In this document: piece after piece, positions 9,070 through 17,328 of the stretch
How the letters are laid out: each line of letters begins with the position of its first letter
Position numbering within the stretch: the first letter of the stretch is position 1
From: Leucobacter sp042726155
GTDB lineage: Bacteria > Actinomycetota > Actinomycetes > Actinomycetales > Microbacteriaceae
Reading direction: 5' to 3'
NCBI RefSeq assembly: GCF_042726155.1
Contig: NZ_JBHXHV010000002.1
Span: forward strand, 310,001 to 374,000
DNA length: 64,000 bases
The notes under the pieces: model-generated
The model's input: only the letters and a program-made list of their open reading frames with translations
Told to the model about the DNA's origin: nothing
The model's database searches: none
Translations under genes and position numbers: made by a program

Positions 9070-11370
9070 TCAGTCGGAGCCGATGACGATGCCCGTGCGC
9101 AACTCCACCAGGCGCGCGAGCACGGCTGCCACAGCAGCCGGATCGGGGACGCGACCGGTTGCAGCCGTGTCACCATCGCCGACCTTGATGCCGAGGTCGT
9201 CGGGGCCGAGCACCTTGAATGCGTCTTCGTCAGTGACGTCGTCACCGAGAAACAGCACGGGACCCACGGGAAGCGCGTCGCGAATACTCTGCAGCACCGC
9301 CCCCTTGTCGGAGGCGCGCACCGAGAACTCACGCACTTGCTTGCCCTCGCGCACGTGCAGCCCCTCAGCGACGCCGAATTCAACCGCCGCAGCGAGCAGT
9401 TCACGGGCGTGCTCGGCATCGGTGACCTCGCGCGTGTGCACGGCAATGCCGAATGGTTTACGCTCGAGCCGCACCCCAGGTTCAGATCCGAGTACACGCT
9501 CAAACCGACGCGTAATCTTGTTCAGGCGCTCGGTTTCGTCATCGGTCGGTTCACCGAATCCGCTCGCACCCACGATGCCTGAGACATCGAATCCCGTGAG
9601 CTCGGAGCCGTGTGATCCCGAGATGATCCAGCCTTCGCCACCGGCGCCCGTCTGGGCGAGGCCGTCGAGCGACCGGCCGGTGAGGAGCGCCACGCGCACT
9701 CCGGGCGCTGCGCTCAACATCTCGAGCGCTTGCCGCGCGCGGGGCAGCATGCGCGCGTCTTGCGGACGCGGCACGATCGGCGCGATGGTGCCGTCGAAAT
9801 CGGTGGCGACGAGCAGCGACGATGCGGTCGCGATACGACGCAATCGATCGCCGACGCTGCGCGGTACGAATGCCTGCGGCACGAGCGATACCGGCCCGGT
9901 CGCACCCTCCTCAGCCCCGCTCGCCTGCGCGGTGGCCCGCGCCTCGGAAATCGAGGTCATCGAGCCCAAGAACGCGGATGCCCAGTGAGCCACGTCGTTG
10001 TCGTACACCGCTCGGCGCATGCCCTGCATGCGCCGTCGCTGCTCTTCCGCGGGCATGTGCATGGCGCGCAAGAACGCGGCCTTGAGCCCTTCGATGTCGT
10101 GGGGGTTAACCTGCAGCGCGTCTTTCAACTCGTCGGCCGCGCCAGCGAACTCGCTGAGCACCAGCACGCCGCGCTCGTCTTCGCGACAGGCCACATACTC
10201 CTTCGCCACGAGGTTCATGCCGTCGCGAAGTGGTGTGACGAGAAGTACATCGGCTGCGAGGTAGAGCGCCACCATCTCCTCCCGCGAGTAGCCGCGGTGC
10301 AGGTAGACGAGTGGCGAGTGGCCGATGGTGCCGCGCTCACCGTTCAGTCGGCCGACGGTCAGCTCAACTTCGTTTCGCAGCTGGCGGTAGGCGTCGACAC
10401 GCTCGCGACTCGGGCTCGCCACCTGCACAAGCACGATATTCGACGCGTCTATTTCGTCGTCGGCGAGCATCTCGTCAAACGCCTTGAGGCGGTGACGAAT
10501 GCCCTTGGTGTAGTCGAGCCGGTCGACGCCAAGCATCACGGTCTTCGGGTCGCCGAGTTCGGCGCGAATCTCTCGGGCACGCGCCTGCGTCTCGGGGCGC
10601 CGAGCGACATCGGCGAACGCGGCCGCATCAATCGAGATTGGGAACTCCTGCGCAAGCACGGTACGGCCCGGAGCATCAGTCGTCGCGGGCAGCACCATCG
10701 TGTTCCCGAGTGCCTGGGTGTGCGTGTAGCGCTCCGCGATCGTGCGGAAGCTAATGGCGTCGGGCACGCGCTGGAAGCCGATCACGTCGGCGCCGAGCAA
10801 GCCCTGAATGATGCTGCGCCGCCACGGCAGCTGCTCGAAGAGACCTCGCGGCGGGAAAGGAATGTGCAGGAAGAACCCGATTGTGAGATCGGGTCGCAGC
10901 TCGCGCAGCATCGCAGGCACGAGCTGCAATTGATAATCGTGAATCCAGGCGACAGCGCCCTGCGACGCGGTCTCGGCGACCCGCTCGGCGAAGCGACGGT
11001 TGACCTTCACGTAGCGGTCCCACCACTGCCGGTGAAACTCGGGCGGGGCGATGACATCGTGATAGAGGGGCCACAGCGTGCCGTTCGAGAAGCCCTCATA
11101 GTAGAGCTCGACATCGTCGGCCGAGAGGTCGACGGGCTCAAGCCGCATGCGTCCGATCTCGAACGGATCGATGTGTTCGTCGGTAGCCCCGGCCCAGCCG
11201 ACCCAGACGCAACCAAGCTGCTCGACGATCGGCTCAACGGCTGTGACCAGCCCGCCCGGCGACGCACGCCACGACGTACTTCCGTCTGCCTCGATCACCC
11301 GGTCGACGGGCAATCGGTTCGACACCATGACGAGCTCGCGCCCTCCGGTCAGATCCTGCATTCCGGTCAT
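9070..11370 (-). CDS. otsAB: Bifunctional trehalose-6-phosphate synthase/phosphatase (OtsA-OtsB fusion)
   Basis: This 766-aa protein is a fusion. Residues about 10-480 are a GT20 trehalose-phosphate synthase with VMVSNRLPVDRV at the N-terminus, GVDRLDYTKGI, and the nucleotide-sugar-binding RDGMNLVAKEYV. Residues about 515-766 are a HAD trehalose-phosphatase with the nucleophile motif DFDGTIAPI near residue 521, LLTGRS, and GDDVTDEDAF. The two steps make trehalose from UDP-glucose (or another NDP-glucose) and glucose-6-phosphate, for osmotic and desiccation protection. Separate otsA and otsB genes are more usual, so the fusion probably channels the intermediate. It is a single-gene unit divergent from the SulP transporter. 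Confidence 0.93.
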   Translation of the reverse strand: MTGMQDLTGGRELVMVSNRLPVDRVIEADGSTSWRASPGGLVTAVEPIVEQLGCVWVGWAGATDEHIDPFEIGRMRLEPVDLSADDVELYYEGFSNGTLWPLYHDVIAPPEFHRQWWDRYVKVNRRFAERVAETASQGAVAWIHDYQLQLVPAMLRELRPDLTIGFFLHIPFPPRGLFEQLPWRRSIIQGLLGADVIGFQRVPDAISFRTIAERYTHTQALGNTMVLPATTDAPGRTVLAQEFPISIDAAAFADVARRPETQARAREIRAELGDPKTVMLGVDRLDYTKGIRHRLKAFDEMLADDEIDASNIVLVQVASPSRERVDAYRQLRNEVELTVGRLNGERGTIGHSPLVYLHRGYSREEMVALYLAADVLLVTPLRDGMNLVAKEYVACREDERGVLVLSEFAGAADELKDALQVNPHDIEGLKAAFLRAMHMPAEEQRRRMQGMRRAVYDNDVAHWASAFLGSMTSISEARATAQASGAEEGATGPVSLVPQAFVPRSVGDRLRRIATASSLLVATDFDGTIAPIVPRPQDARMLPRARQALEMLSAAPGVRVALLTGRSLDGLAQTGAGGEGWIISGSHGSELTGFDVSGIVGASGFGEPTDDETERLNKITRRFERVLGSEPGVRLERKPFGIAVHTREVTDAEHARELLAAAVEFGVAEGLHVREGKQVREFSVRASDKGAVLQSIRDALPVGPVLFLGDDVTDEDAFKVLGPDDLGIKVGDGDTAATGRVPDPAAVAAVLARLVELRTGIVIGSD

Positions 11371-11483
11371 CGCACCTCCCAGCGGTTCACCCGAAGTCTA
11401 CTCAGCGCTGTCGAGGCCCGCTCCCCCTTGACCAGCCGCGACGCAGCATGAAACGCATAAGCGGAGAGGACTACAGTGGTCGA

Positions 11484-13007
11484 GTGAACCGCACACCTGC
11501 AGCAGAACGCGTCCGCTACCGAGCGGAGCCTTCGGTGCTCACCGCACTTCGCTCGCCCCGCTTACTGACGCGCGAGGCACTCGCGGGCATCGTGGTCGCC
11601 CTCGCACTCATTCCCGAGGCGATCGCATTTTCGGTGATCGCGGGCGTCGATCCGAAGGTCGGCCTGTTCTCGTCGTTCATCATGGCGGTCACCATCGCGT
11701 TTGTGGGCGGTAGGCCGGCGATGATCTCTGCCGCTACCGGTGCTGTGGCGCTCGTGATCGCACCAGTCGCTCCCACCTACGGCATGGACATGTTCATTGC
11801 CACGGTGATCCTGGCCGGCATCTTCCAGATTCTGTTTGCGGTGTTGGGCGTCGCCAAGCTCATGCGTTTCATTCCGCGCAGCGTCATGGTGGGGTTCGTG
11901 AACTCGCTCGCCATTCTCGTGTTCCTGTCGCAGTTGCCGCACCTCATCGGCGTGCCCTGGCCCGTCTACCCGCTCGTGGTGCTGGGAATCGCGATCCTCG
12001 TGCTGTTTCCGAAGCTCACGAAGGTCGTCCCCGCTCCCCTCATCGCCGTCGTCGTCGTCACGCTCGTCGTCGTCGTTGCGCGCATCGCGGTACCGACCGT
12101 CGGCGACCAGGGCGAGTTGCCCCGCAGCCTGCCTGAACTCTTCATTCCCCATGTGCCCATCACGTGGGAGACGTTCACCATCATCGCGCCGTTCGCGTTC
12201 GCGATGGCTCTCGTCGGGCTCATGGAATCGCTGATGACGGCGAAACTCGTGGACGAAATCACGGACACGCACTCGAACAAAACACGAGAGAGCTGGGGTC
12301 AGGGCGTCGCGAACATGGCGTCGGGACTGTTCGGCGGCATGGGCGGCTGCGCGGTGATCGGCCAGACGATGATCAACGTGAAGGCGTCGGGCGCCCGCAC
12401 CCGCATCTCGACGTTCCTCGCCGGAGTGTTTTTGCTCGTGCTCATTGTGGCGCTCGGCGATATCGTCGCACTGATCCCCATGGCCGCACTCGTTTCCGTG
12501 ATGATCATGGTCTCCATCGGCGCGTTCGACTGGCATTCAATTCAGCCCGCGACCCTGCGCCGGCTTCCGAAGAGCGAAACGCTCGTGATGCTCGCCACCG
12601 TCGCGCTCGTCGTCGCGACGCACAATCTCGCGATCGGAGTGATCGGCGGCGTGCTCATCGCTTCGGTGCTGTTTGCGCGGCGGGTGGCGCGCGTCGTGGA
12701 TGTGCGGCGCGAACTCAGAAGCGAGGGCGGGATCGCCGGCTCCCTCGCCCACTACACCGTCACCGGCGAGCTCTTCTTTGCCTCGAGCAACGACCTCACG
12801 ACGCTCTTCGAATACCACCGTGACCCCAAACACGTCGTCATCGACCTCACGGGCGCGCACGTCTGGGACGCCTCGACCGTCGCGGCGCTCGATGCGATCG
12901 AGACGAAGTACGCGCAGTACGGAGCGACGGTCGAGTTCGTCGGTATGAACCCCGACAGCCAGACCATGCACCGCCGCCTCACGGGCGAGCTCGGCGGGAG
13001 TGTGTAG
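11484..13007 (+). CDS. SulP-family inorganic anion transporter with STAS domain
   Basis: This protein is about 507 aa when started at the GTG at 11484 (V-NRTPAAERV); an upstream ATG at 11448 is in frame but lies close to the divergent otsAB start. The membrane part begins GIVVALALIPEAIAFSVIAGVDPKVGLF, the usual SulP N-terminal signature. It includes GMGGCAVIGQTMINVKASGARTR. The C-terminal ~110 residues form a STAS domain (VTGELFFASSNDL...VVIDLTGAHVWDASTVAALD). The family moves sulfate, bicarbonate or other anions. The truncated abiF remnant begins about 30 bp downstream on the other strand. Confidence 0.9.
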   Translation: MNRTPAAERVRYRAEPSVLTALRSPRLLTREALAGIVVALALIPEAIAFSVIAGVDPKVGLFSSFIMAVTIAFVGGRPAMISAATGAVALVIAPVAPTYGMDMFIATVILAGIFQILFAVLGVAKLMRFIPRSVMVGFVNSLAILVFLSQLPHLIGVPWPVYPLVVLGIAILVLFPKLTKVVPAPLIAVVVVTLVVVVARIAVPTVGDQGELPRSLPELFIPHVPITWETFTIIAPFAFAMALVGLMESLMTAKLVDEITDTHSNKTRESWGQGVANMASGLFGGMGGCAVIGQTMINVKASGARTRISTFLAGVFLLVLIVALGDIVALIPMAALVSVMIMVSIGAFDWHSIQPATLRRLPKSETLVMLATVALVVATHNLAIGVIGGVLIASVLFARRVARVVDVRRELRSEGGIAGSLAHYTVTGELFFASSNDLTTLFEYHRDPKHVVIDLTGAHVWDASTVAALDAIETKYAQYGATVEFVGMNPDSQTMHRRLTGELGGSV

Positions 13008-13038
13008 GGACCCGGCTGGTGGAGGCCCGTTTGCTGAC

Positions 13039-13191
13039 AGTAAACATGGCGGCTGCCACGTCCCGATCCCATACGTATAGTTCTCGGGCAAGCACACGAT
13101 CGCCGCCCGCTTCACCGAGATAGGTTCCCAAACGATCGGAAGAAATCGCGGCTTCGAGTGCAGCGAATCGAGACTCGTCGTCTGCTGTCAT
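13039..13191 (-). pseudogene. Truncated abiF-like gene, N-terminal fragment only
   Basis: The first 50 codons from the ATG at 13191 give MTADDESRFAALEAAIS..., identical in 38 of 50 positions to the start of the intact Abi-family protein encoded at 15335-16090. After AAMF the similarity stops abruptly at about 13039 and the frame runs into unrelated sequence and the end of the SulP gene. The HEPN catalytic region is absent, so this is a remnant. The structured RNA motif upstream (13211-13262) is preserved. It marks an older copy of the same module at the left edge of the accessory zone. Confidence 0.8.
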
Positions 13192-13204
13192 ATCGCTTAT
13201 GCTG

Positions 13205-13268
13205 GAGGCGTAGTCCCCGGATAGGGCCTCTCCCGACTAGAGCGGTGAAGCCCTCGGGGTTCTTTTAT
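13205..13268 (-). ncRNA. AbiF-associated structured RNA, second copy
   Basis: On the minus strand this lies directly upstream of the truncated abiF. The 52-nt core (13211-13262) matches the core at 16110-16161 at 45 positions. The changes cluster in the stem: here the outer pairing is CCCCG with CGGGG, extended by GGGC with GCCC. Both copies keep the central GCUUCACCGCUC and UCGGGAGAG segments. Retained pairing after sequence change supports a functional RNA. An abiF-associated RNA motif has been described from comparative genomics; assignment here is from memory and gene context. Confidence 0.6.
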
Positions 13269-13388
13269 TTCAGCCACCTACTGATCTGCGAAATGCTCGG
13301 GAGCCCCTCTTTCAGCTCACGACTCTCGTCCGGCGCGCGCGTTCGCCCTCCTGCGAGAATGTTGACGACGATGCCCGGAGGTGACGGC

Positions 13389-14183
13389 ATGAGTGATGGA
13401 AGCGGACTGACCGTTGGCGGGGTCGCCGACCTGGTCGGGGCGAGCGTGCGAACCCTGCACCACTGGGACGAGATCGGGCTCATCACACCGTCGAGCCGCA
13501 CCGCCGCCGGTTACCGAAGCTATTCCTCCGATGACATCGGCCGCCTGCATCGGGTGCTCGTGTACCGGGAGCTGGGGTTCAGCCTGGCGCAGATCGCAGA
13601 AATACTTGACGACCCCGAAGTTGACGTGGCACAGCACCTCCGCGAGCAGCGCCGCCTCCTGGATGTGCAGATCACGAACCTCAGCAGGATGGCCGCGGCC
13701 GTCGACCAGACTCTCGCTTTCAGAATCTCTGGGACAACAGTGAGCGTTCGGGAGCAGGCAGAGATTTTTGGCCGCGGTTGGAGGGACGAGTGGGCCGACG
13801 AGGCTCGTGACCGCTGGGGCAGCTCAGACGAGTGGCGGCAGTTCGAGGAGAACGCTTCCGCTCTCACCGCGTCAGAGCGAACGGAACTGCACCGCGCAGG
13901 CGAGGCGTTATACGACGAGGTCGCGGCCGCTATGCGATCTGGCACTGCACCAGCGAGCACGCACGGGAGAGCGCTAGCAGAGCGGCATCGAGCAATGATC
14001 GGGAGCCTGTATTCGTGCACCCCGTCAATGCACGCGGTTCTCGGTCGCATGTACGTTGATGATCCTCGCTTCCGCGACTCCCTCGATGCGACCGAACCCG
14101 GTCTGAGGGTGTGGCTGTGTGAAGCGATCTACGCGGCCGTCCGAGTGCACGGCGTCGACCCAGCCAGTGCAAAGTGGGAATAG
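13389..14183 (+). CDS. TipA-like MerR-family regulator with TipAS thiopeptide-binding domain
   Basis: This 264-aa protein starts at the ATG at 13389, preceded by GGAGGTGA; the frame is open upstream but has no better start. Residues 1-110 are a MerR winged helix (LTVGGVADLVGASVRTLHHWDEIGLI) plus coiled coil. Residues about 120-264 match the TipAS/albicidin-resistance type helical domain. It has SLYSCTPSMHAVLGRMYVDD with a Cys at about position 210, near where TipAL captures thiopeptides covalently, and PGLRVWLCEAIYAA. In Streptomyces, TipAL activates its target promoter when thiostrepton-like thiopeptides bind. Here the next gene is a Tsr-like methyltransferase with a TipA-type operator. Confidence 0.88.
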   Translation: MSDGSGLTVGGVADLVGASVRTLHHWDEIGLITPSSRTAAGYRSYSSDDIGRLHRVLVYRELGFSLAQIAEILDDPEVDVAQHLREQRRLLDVQITNLSRMAAAVDQTLAFRISGTTVSVREQAEIFGRGWRDEWADEARDRWGSSDEWRQFEENASALTASERTELHRAGEALYDEVAAAMRSGTAPASTHGRALAERHRAMIGSLYSCTPSMHAVLGRMYVDDPRFRDSLDATEPGLRVWLCEAIYAAVRVHGVDPASAKWE

Positions 14184-14190
14184 CTGGGAT

Positions 14191-14221
14191 TTGACCCTCA
14201 CGCGGCGTGAGGCTCGACGCT
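14191..14221 (+). promoter_or_regulatory. TipA/MerR-type promoter and operator upstream of the Tsr-like gene
   Basis: A -35-like TTGACC (14191-14196) and a -10-like GACGCT (14216-14221) are separated by 19 bp, the long spacer typical of MerR-activated promoters. The spacer contains a perfect inverted repeat, CCTCACG-CGG-CGTGAGG (14196-14212). The Streptomyces tipA promoter has the same layout, with CTCACGTCACGTGAG inside a 19-bp spacer. The methyltransferase ATG lies 7 nt after the -10, so the mRNA may be leaderless. Confidence 0.75.
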
Positions 14222-14227
14222 GGAAAC

Positions 14228-15067
14228 ATGACCAGCGCGACCACCTTCAATGCCTTCGCCACAGCGGATGCGCGTACCTGTGATGCCATTGACAGTGTGC
14301 GTCATCCCGCCGTTGCTCGCGTAGCCGACGTGCTCCGCTCTCGGTCATCCCGCCCGCGAACCGTGCTCATCGACGATGTCGAGAACATCGCTCAAGCCGT
14401 TCGTGCTGGCGTCCGCGTCATCGCGGTGTACACATCGGCGACGGAATGCCACCGAGCTGCAGACCTGCAGACCGTCGCTCCGAGTGCAGAACTGCACATC
14501 CTTGCCGACGCCCTGTTGCGGTCCCTCTTCGGGCGAGACAAGCACGCGCGCATCTTCGCCCTCGTACGCGCGCCGCGGCCAGCCTCCTGGCGCGATGTCG
14601 CGGCGCGCCAGGGCGACCTGCTCGTGCTTGATGGCGTGCGGATCGCCGGGAACATCGGAGCGATCATTCGTACGGCATGCGCATTCAATGCGGCCGGCGT
14701 CGTACTCCTCGACAGCGGGATCACCACCGCCTACGATCGACGCCTGATTCGAGCAAGCCGCGGCCTAATGTTCACGATCCCGGTACTCATTGCCACAGCG
14801 AGCGAGCTCGAAACGTTCATCCGTTCCGAACGAATTCCACTCGCGAGCATGACGTCAGAGCCTGCTCAACCGCTGAGCAATATCGCGGGTGTCGACGGCC
14901 GAATCGCGATGCTCATGGGCTCTGAACGAGCCGGTGCTTCCCGCATGCTCGACGCTCTCGCCGAGCACCGCTATACAGTCCCCATGCACTCACCGGTCGA
15001 ATCGTTGAACGTCTCGGTGGCCGCAGGAATTGCCCTGTATGAACGTCGCCGAGCAGCCGCAGCATGA
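14228..15067 (+). CDS. Tsr/NshR-like 23S rRNA (adenosine-1067-2'-O)-methyltransferase, thiopeptide resistance
   Basis: This 279-aa SPOUT (TrmH/SpoU) methyltransferase starts at the ATG at 14228. It follows the Tsr pattern along its length: an N-terminal TVLIDDVENIAQAVRAGVRVIAVY domain, then LLVLDGVRIAGNIGAIIRTA with Asn142 and Arg148, DRRLIRASRG, MLMGSERAG, and ESLNVSVAAGIALYER. These are the three SPOUT motifs forming the SAM-binding knot. Tsr methylates A1067 of 23S rRNA and blocks thiostrepton binding. The adjacent TipA-like regulator and operator strengthen this over a housekeeping TrmH role. Target position and drug spectrum are inferred. Confidence 0.85.
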   Translation: MTSATTFNAFATADARTCDAIDSVRHPAVARVADVLRSRSSRPRTVLIDDVENIAQAVRAGVRVIAVYTSATECHRAADLQTVAPSAELHILADALLRSLFGRDKHARIFALVRAPRPASWRDVAARQGDLLVLDGVRIAGNIGAIIRTACAFNAAGVVLLDSGITTAYDRRLIRASRGLMFTIPVLIATASELETFIRSERIPLASMTSEPAQPLSNIAGVDGRIAMLMGSERAGASRMLDALAEHRYTVPMHSPVESLNVSVAAGIALYERRRAAAA

Positions 15068-15101
15068 TGACGCGGGCGCCCGGACATCGCCCGGCACGTT
15101 C

Positions 15102-15185
15102 CCACAACCTAAAAAGTCGCGGAAACCATGAGGTTTCCGCGACTTTCGTGGTCGGGATGACAGGATTTGAACCTGCGACCCCGTC
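15102..15185 (+). repeat. Left attachment-site repeat (tRNA-Pro 3' fragment plus terminator)
   Basis: This matches 25542-25625 at 83 of 84 positions; the only difference is A at 15128 versus G at 25568, in the hairpin loop. It contains the 15-bp stem hairpin (15113-15146) and the last 37 nt of tRNA-Pro (minus sense, 15149-15185, including CCA). After 15185 the sequence departs from tRNA. This is the typical displaced tRNA fragment left at the far end of a tRNA-integrated element. Confidence 0.9.
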
Positions 15186-15334
15186 CATCAAAATCCATGA
15201 TCAAAATTGATTTCGAGACCATGCGGATGGCTACGGTTCCCTCGTGTTGCTTGGAAATGTGGCGCTGCGCCAGTTCTGAGTGTAGCCGGTCGATTCGGGG
15301 CCGTCACGGTTGATTCTCATGGGTTGTGCGTGGC

Positions 15335-16090
15335 CTATCGACCAGGCCGACTCGCCATCAGACTCGGCACCTTCGAGTTGTTTCGGAGCCAGTCGGCGAG
15401 ATTGAAATCGATCATGTTCGCCGGCCTGAGACAGGCGAGATGTCCTTCCTCCGCGGTGAGGCGTTCTGATCCTTGCCCGGGCAGCGGGAACCCCCGCAGC
15501 AACGGCTCGTGGTGCGCGACTCGATTGCGAACCGCATGAACGATGTCGAACTGTCGGAGCACCCAGTCGCGAGAATAGGTTTCGCCCATGTTCTGGGCCG
15601 TAAGGCGCCCGCCCGGGAAGGCGCGGTGCAGCACTGTGCGCCAGTTCTGCTCATAGTCGATCTTGACCCGTCTGGGCTCCTTACCTACGTAGCCGCCCGA
15701 GTCGAAGAGATCACGCCAGAACCTGAGCATGAGTCGCGCCACGAGCTTGCCCGGCACAGCGGGTCGCTCAGGGTTCGCTCGATCATGAGCAGGCAGCCGC
15801 TCCCATGCCTTCTGCAAGTTCGTAGTGGCGCGCCAAACAAGCGGCATGCCACCCAGTTCGTACCAGCGCTCCCCGAAATGCGCCGCAAGCACGTCGTGGA
15901 TCGAGTTGCGAAGTGCCACTTCGATGATCGTGATGTCCGCAAACATGGCGGCAGCAACATCTCGATCCCACGCGTAGAGCTCGCGGGCAAGCATTCGATC
16001 GCCGCCCACCTCGCCGAGATAGGTGCCCAGACAACCGACAGAAATGGCAGCCTCGAGTGCCTCGAACTGAAGGTCGCCGTCTGCCGTCAA
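15335..16090 (-). CDS. AbiF/Abi_2-type HEPN-domain abortive-infection protein
   Basis: This is a 251-aa protein from the TTG at 16090. That start aligns with the ATG of the truncated paralogue at 13191. Longer in-frame starts would run through the structured RNA and are rejected. The protein shows LRNSIHDVLAAHFG at residues 60-73 and the HEPN-type RX4H motif RNRVAHHEP at residues 188-196, typical of Abi_2/AbiD/AbiF phage-resistance proteins. HEPN proteins of this type are RNases or toxins held in check by a partner, here probably the upstream RNA. It is the first gene inside the left attachment repeat. Confidence 0.8.
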   Translation of the reverse strand: MTADGDLQFEALEAAISVGCLGTYLGEVGGDRMLARELYAWDRDVAAAMFADITIIEVALRNSIHDVLAAHFGERWYELGGMPLVWRATTNLQKAWERLPAHDRANPERPAVPGKLVARLMLRFWRDLFDSGGYVGKEPRRVKIDYEQNWRTVLHRAFPGGRLTAQNMGETYSRDWVLRQFDIVHAVRNRVAHHEPLLRGFPLPGQGSERLTAEEGHLACLRPANMIDFNLADWLRNNSKVPSLMASRPGR

Positions 16091-16092
16091 AG

Positions 16093-16166
16093 CGCCTATA
16101 CTAGGCGTGTAGTCCCCGGATCTGGACTCTCCCGACATGAGCGGTGAAGCCTCCGGGGTTCTTCTT
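16093..16166 (-). ncRNA. AbiF-associated structured RNA upstream of the intact abiF gene
   Basis: On the minus strand it lies between about 16166 and the abiF start. The core (16110-16161) folds with a perfect outer stem CCCCGGA/UCCGGGG enclosing GCUUCACCGCUC and UCGGGAGAG. It is followed by a hairpin CGCCUA-GUA-UAGGCG (16093-16107) just before the TTG start. A second copy with 45/52 identity precedes the truncated abiF at 13211-13262. Conserved sequence outside a coding frame, upstream of two abiF homologues, points to a regulatory or antitoxin RNA. Its ends are estimates. Confidence 0.65.
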
Positions 16167-16420
16167 GATTCCGCGCAAGTCGCCTTTCTGGGATACCGGC
16201 CAAAATGAGTGGATAGCACCTTGCGTGGCAGGCATTGCACGAGGCGTCAGCGTGTACCCAGAGGCCTTCCTCTGCACTGAACCCTCTGATTCCGTCTGGC
16301 TCACTGAGCGCTGGCAGTGCGGGCTTCGCGGGTCGATCTTTGTGGTCGTCGAGCACTTTGGCAGGGCCTGGATGCTTGCTGTTTGAAGCGCTCTGGGTAT
16401 AGTTCCGTCCCGGGTGTCTG

Positions 16421-17328
16421 TCAACCGGCATTGCTCACAGGCTGACGGGGTTCAGCATAGTAGGTGTTCTCAACCTCGACCGGGGTGCGGTAATCGAGCG
16501 CTTCATGGCGGCGCTGATGGTTCCACCGCCACACGTACTCGAGGGTCGCGAGTTCGACTTCCTCGACCGTGCGCCACGAGCCCCGCCTGCGGATCAGTTC
16601 AGCTTTGTAGAGCCCGTTGACGGTCTCCGCGAGAGCGTTGTCAAAACTATCGCCGACATAGCCCGTCGAGGGCAGCGCGCCGAGCTCTCGCACGCGTTCG
16701 CTGTACACCAGCGACAAGTAGTTCGATCCGTGGTCTGAGTGGTGCGTCACCCCGGTCAGATCCCCACCACTGTTCCAGGCCGCCATGTCCAGCGCCTGCA
16801 ACGGCAGCACGTCCGCTTTCAATGTCGCAGCTACGTTCCAACCGACGATCCTTCGCGAGTACACATCGGTGATGAACGCGACGTTCGCGAACCCCGACCA
16901 GGTCGCGACATAGGTGATATCGGCGCCCCAGAGACAGCGAGGAGCGGCCGCGCTGAAGGCGCGGTTCACGAGATCCCCGGGCAACTCCTGCCTACGACCC
17001 GGGCGGGTCGTGAACGCCTTCGCACTGCGCGTGACTCCCCGAACTCCCGCGAGCCGCATGAGTCTGCCGGTCTGGTCCCGACCGATCTGCCACCCTTCGC
17101 GGTTGAGGAGCGCATCTTCCGAAACCCGTACACGCTGTAGGTCTCGGCATGCAGTCGCTGGATCTCGTGGATGAGCAACTCGTCACGCAGCTGCCTCGCC
17201 GAGGCCTGCCTGGTCTTCGCTGCCCGATAGCCGCGAGACGTGAGAAACCCACGAACAGCCACATGCAGGGTCCGGCAGACGAACTCGACCCCGAAACGAT
17301 CACGGTACTCGTCGATGAACGCGATCAT
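16421..17328 (-). pseudogene. IS3-family transposase orfB, frameshifted
   Basis: The DDE transposase is split into two frames. The first part (17328 to about 17120) reads MIAFIDEYRDRFGVEF through VYGFRKM. The second part continues as ALLNREGWQIGRDQTGRLMRLAG in another frame to the stop at 16421. A net loss of one nucleotide near 17118-17124 explains the break. The catalytic core is in the second part: WGADITYV (first Asp), HHSDHGSNYLS (second Asp) and DNALAETVNGLYKAEL (Glu). Without correction the enzyme would lack its N-terminal half. A sequencing error cannot be excluded. Confidence 0.85.

Noticed and set aside
9730..11451. 573-codon open frame antisense to otsAB
   Set aside because: It lies wholly opposite a gene with full GT20 and HAD motifs; its translation is rich in Arg/His and shows no domain. 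Such long antisense frames are common in G+C-rich DNA.
13158..13388. Upstream extension of the TipA-like gene
   Set aside because: The MerR domain begins right after the ATG at 13389, which has a strong GGAGGTGA site; the extension overlaps the abiF RNA region.
14228..15067. Housekeeping TrmH/RlmB 23S rRNA methyltransferase
   Set aside because: The N-terminal domain, the ESLNVSVAAGIALYER end and the TipA-type operator fit the Tsr/NshR resistance group better. A phylogeny would settle it.
15113..15146. Left hairpin as terminator of the Tsr-like gene
   Set aside because: It could act as one, but the sequence is a copy of the tRNA-Pro terminator brought by integration, so it is described as part of the attachment repeat.
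16091..16240. 50-codon N-terminal extension of the abiF frame
   Set aside because: It would translate through the conserved structured RNA. The truncated paralogue begins with ATG exactly where the TTG at 16090 lies, so the short start is preferred.
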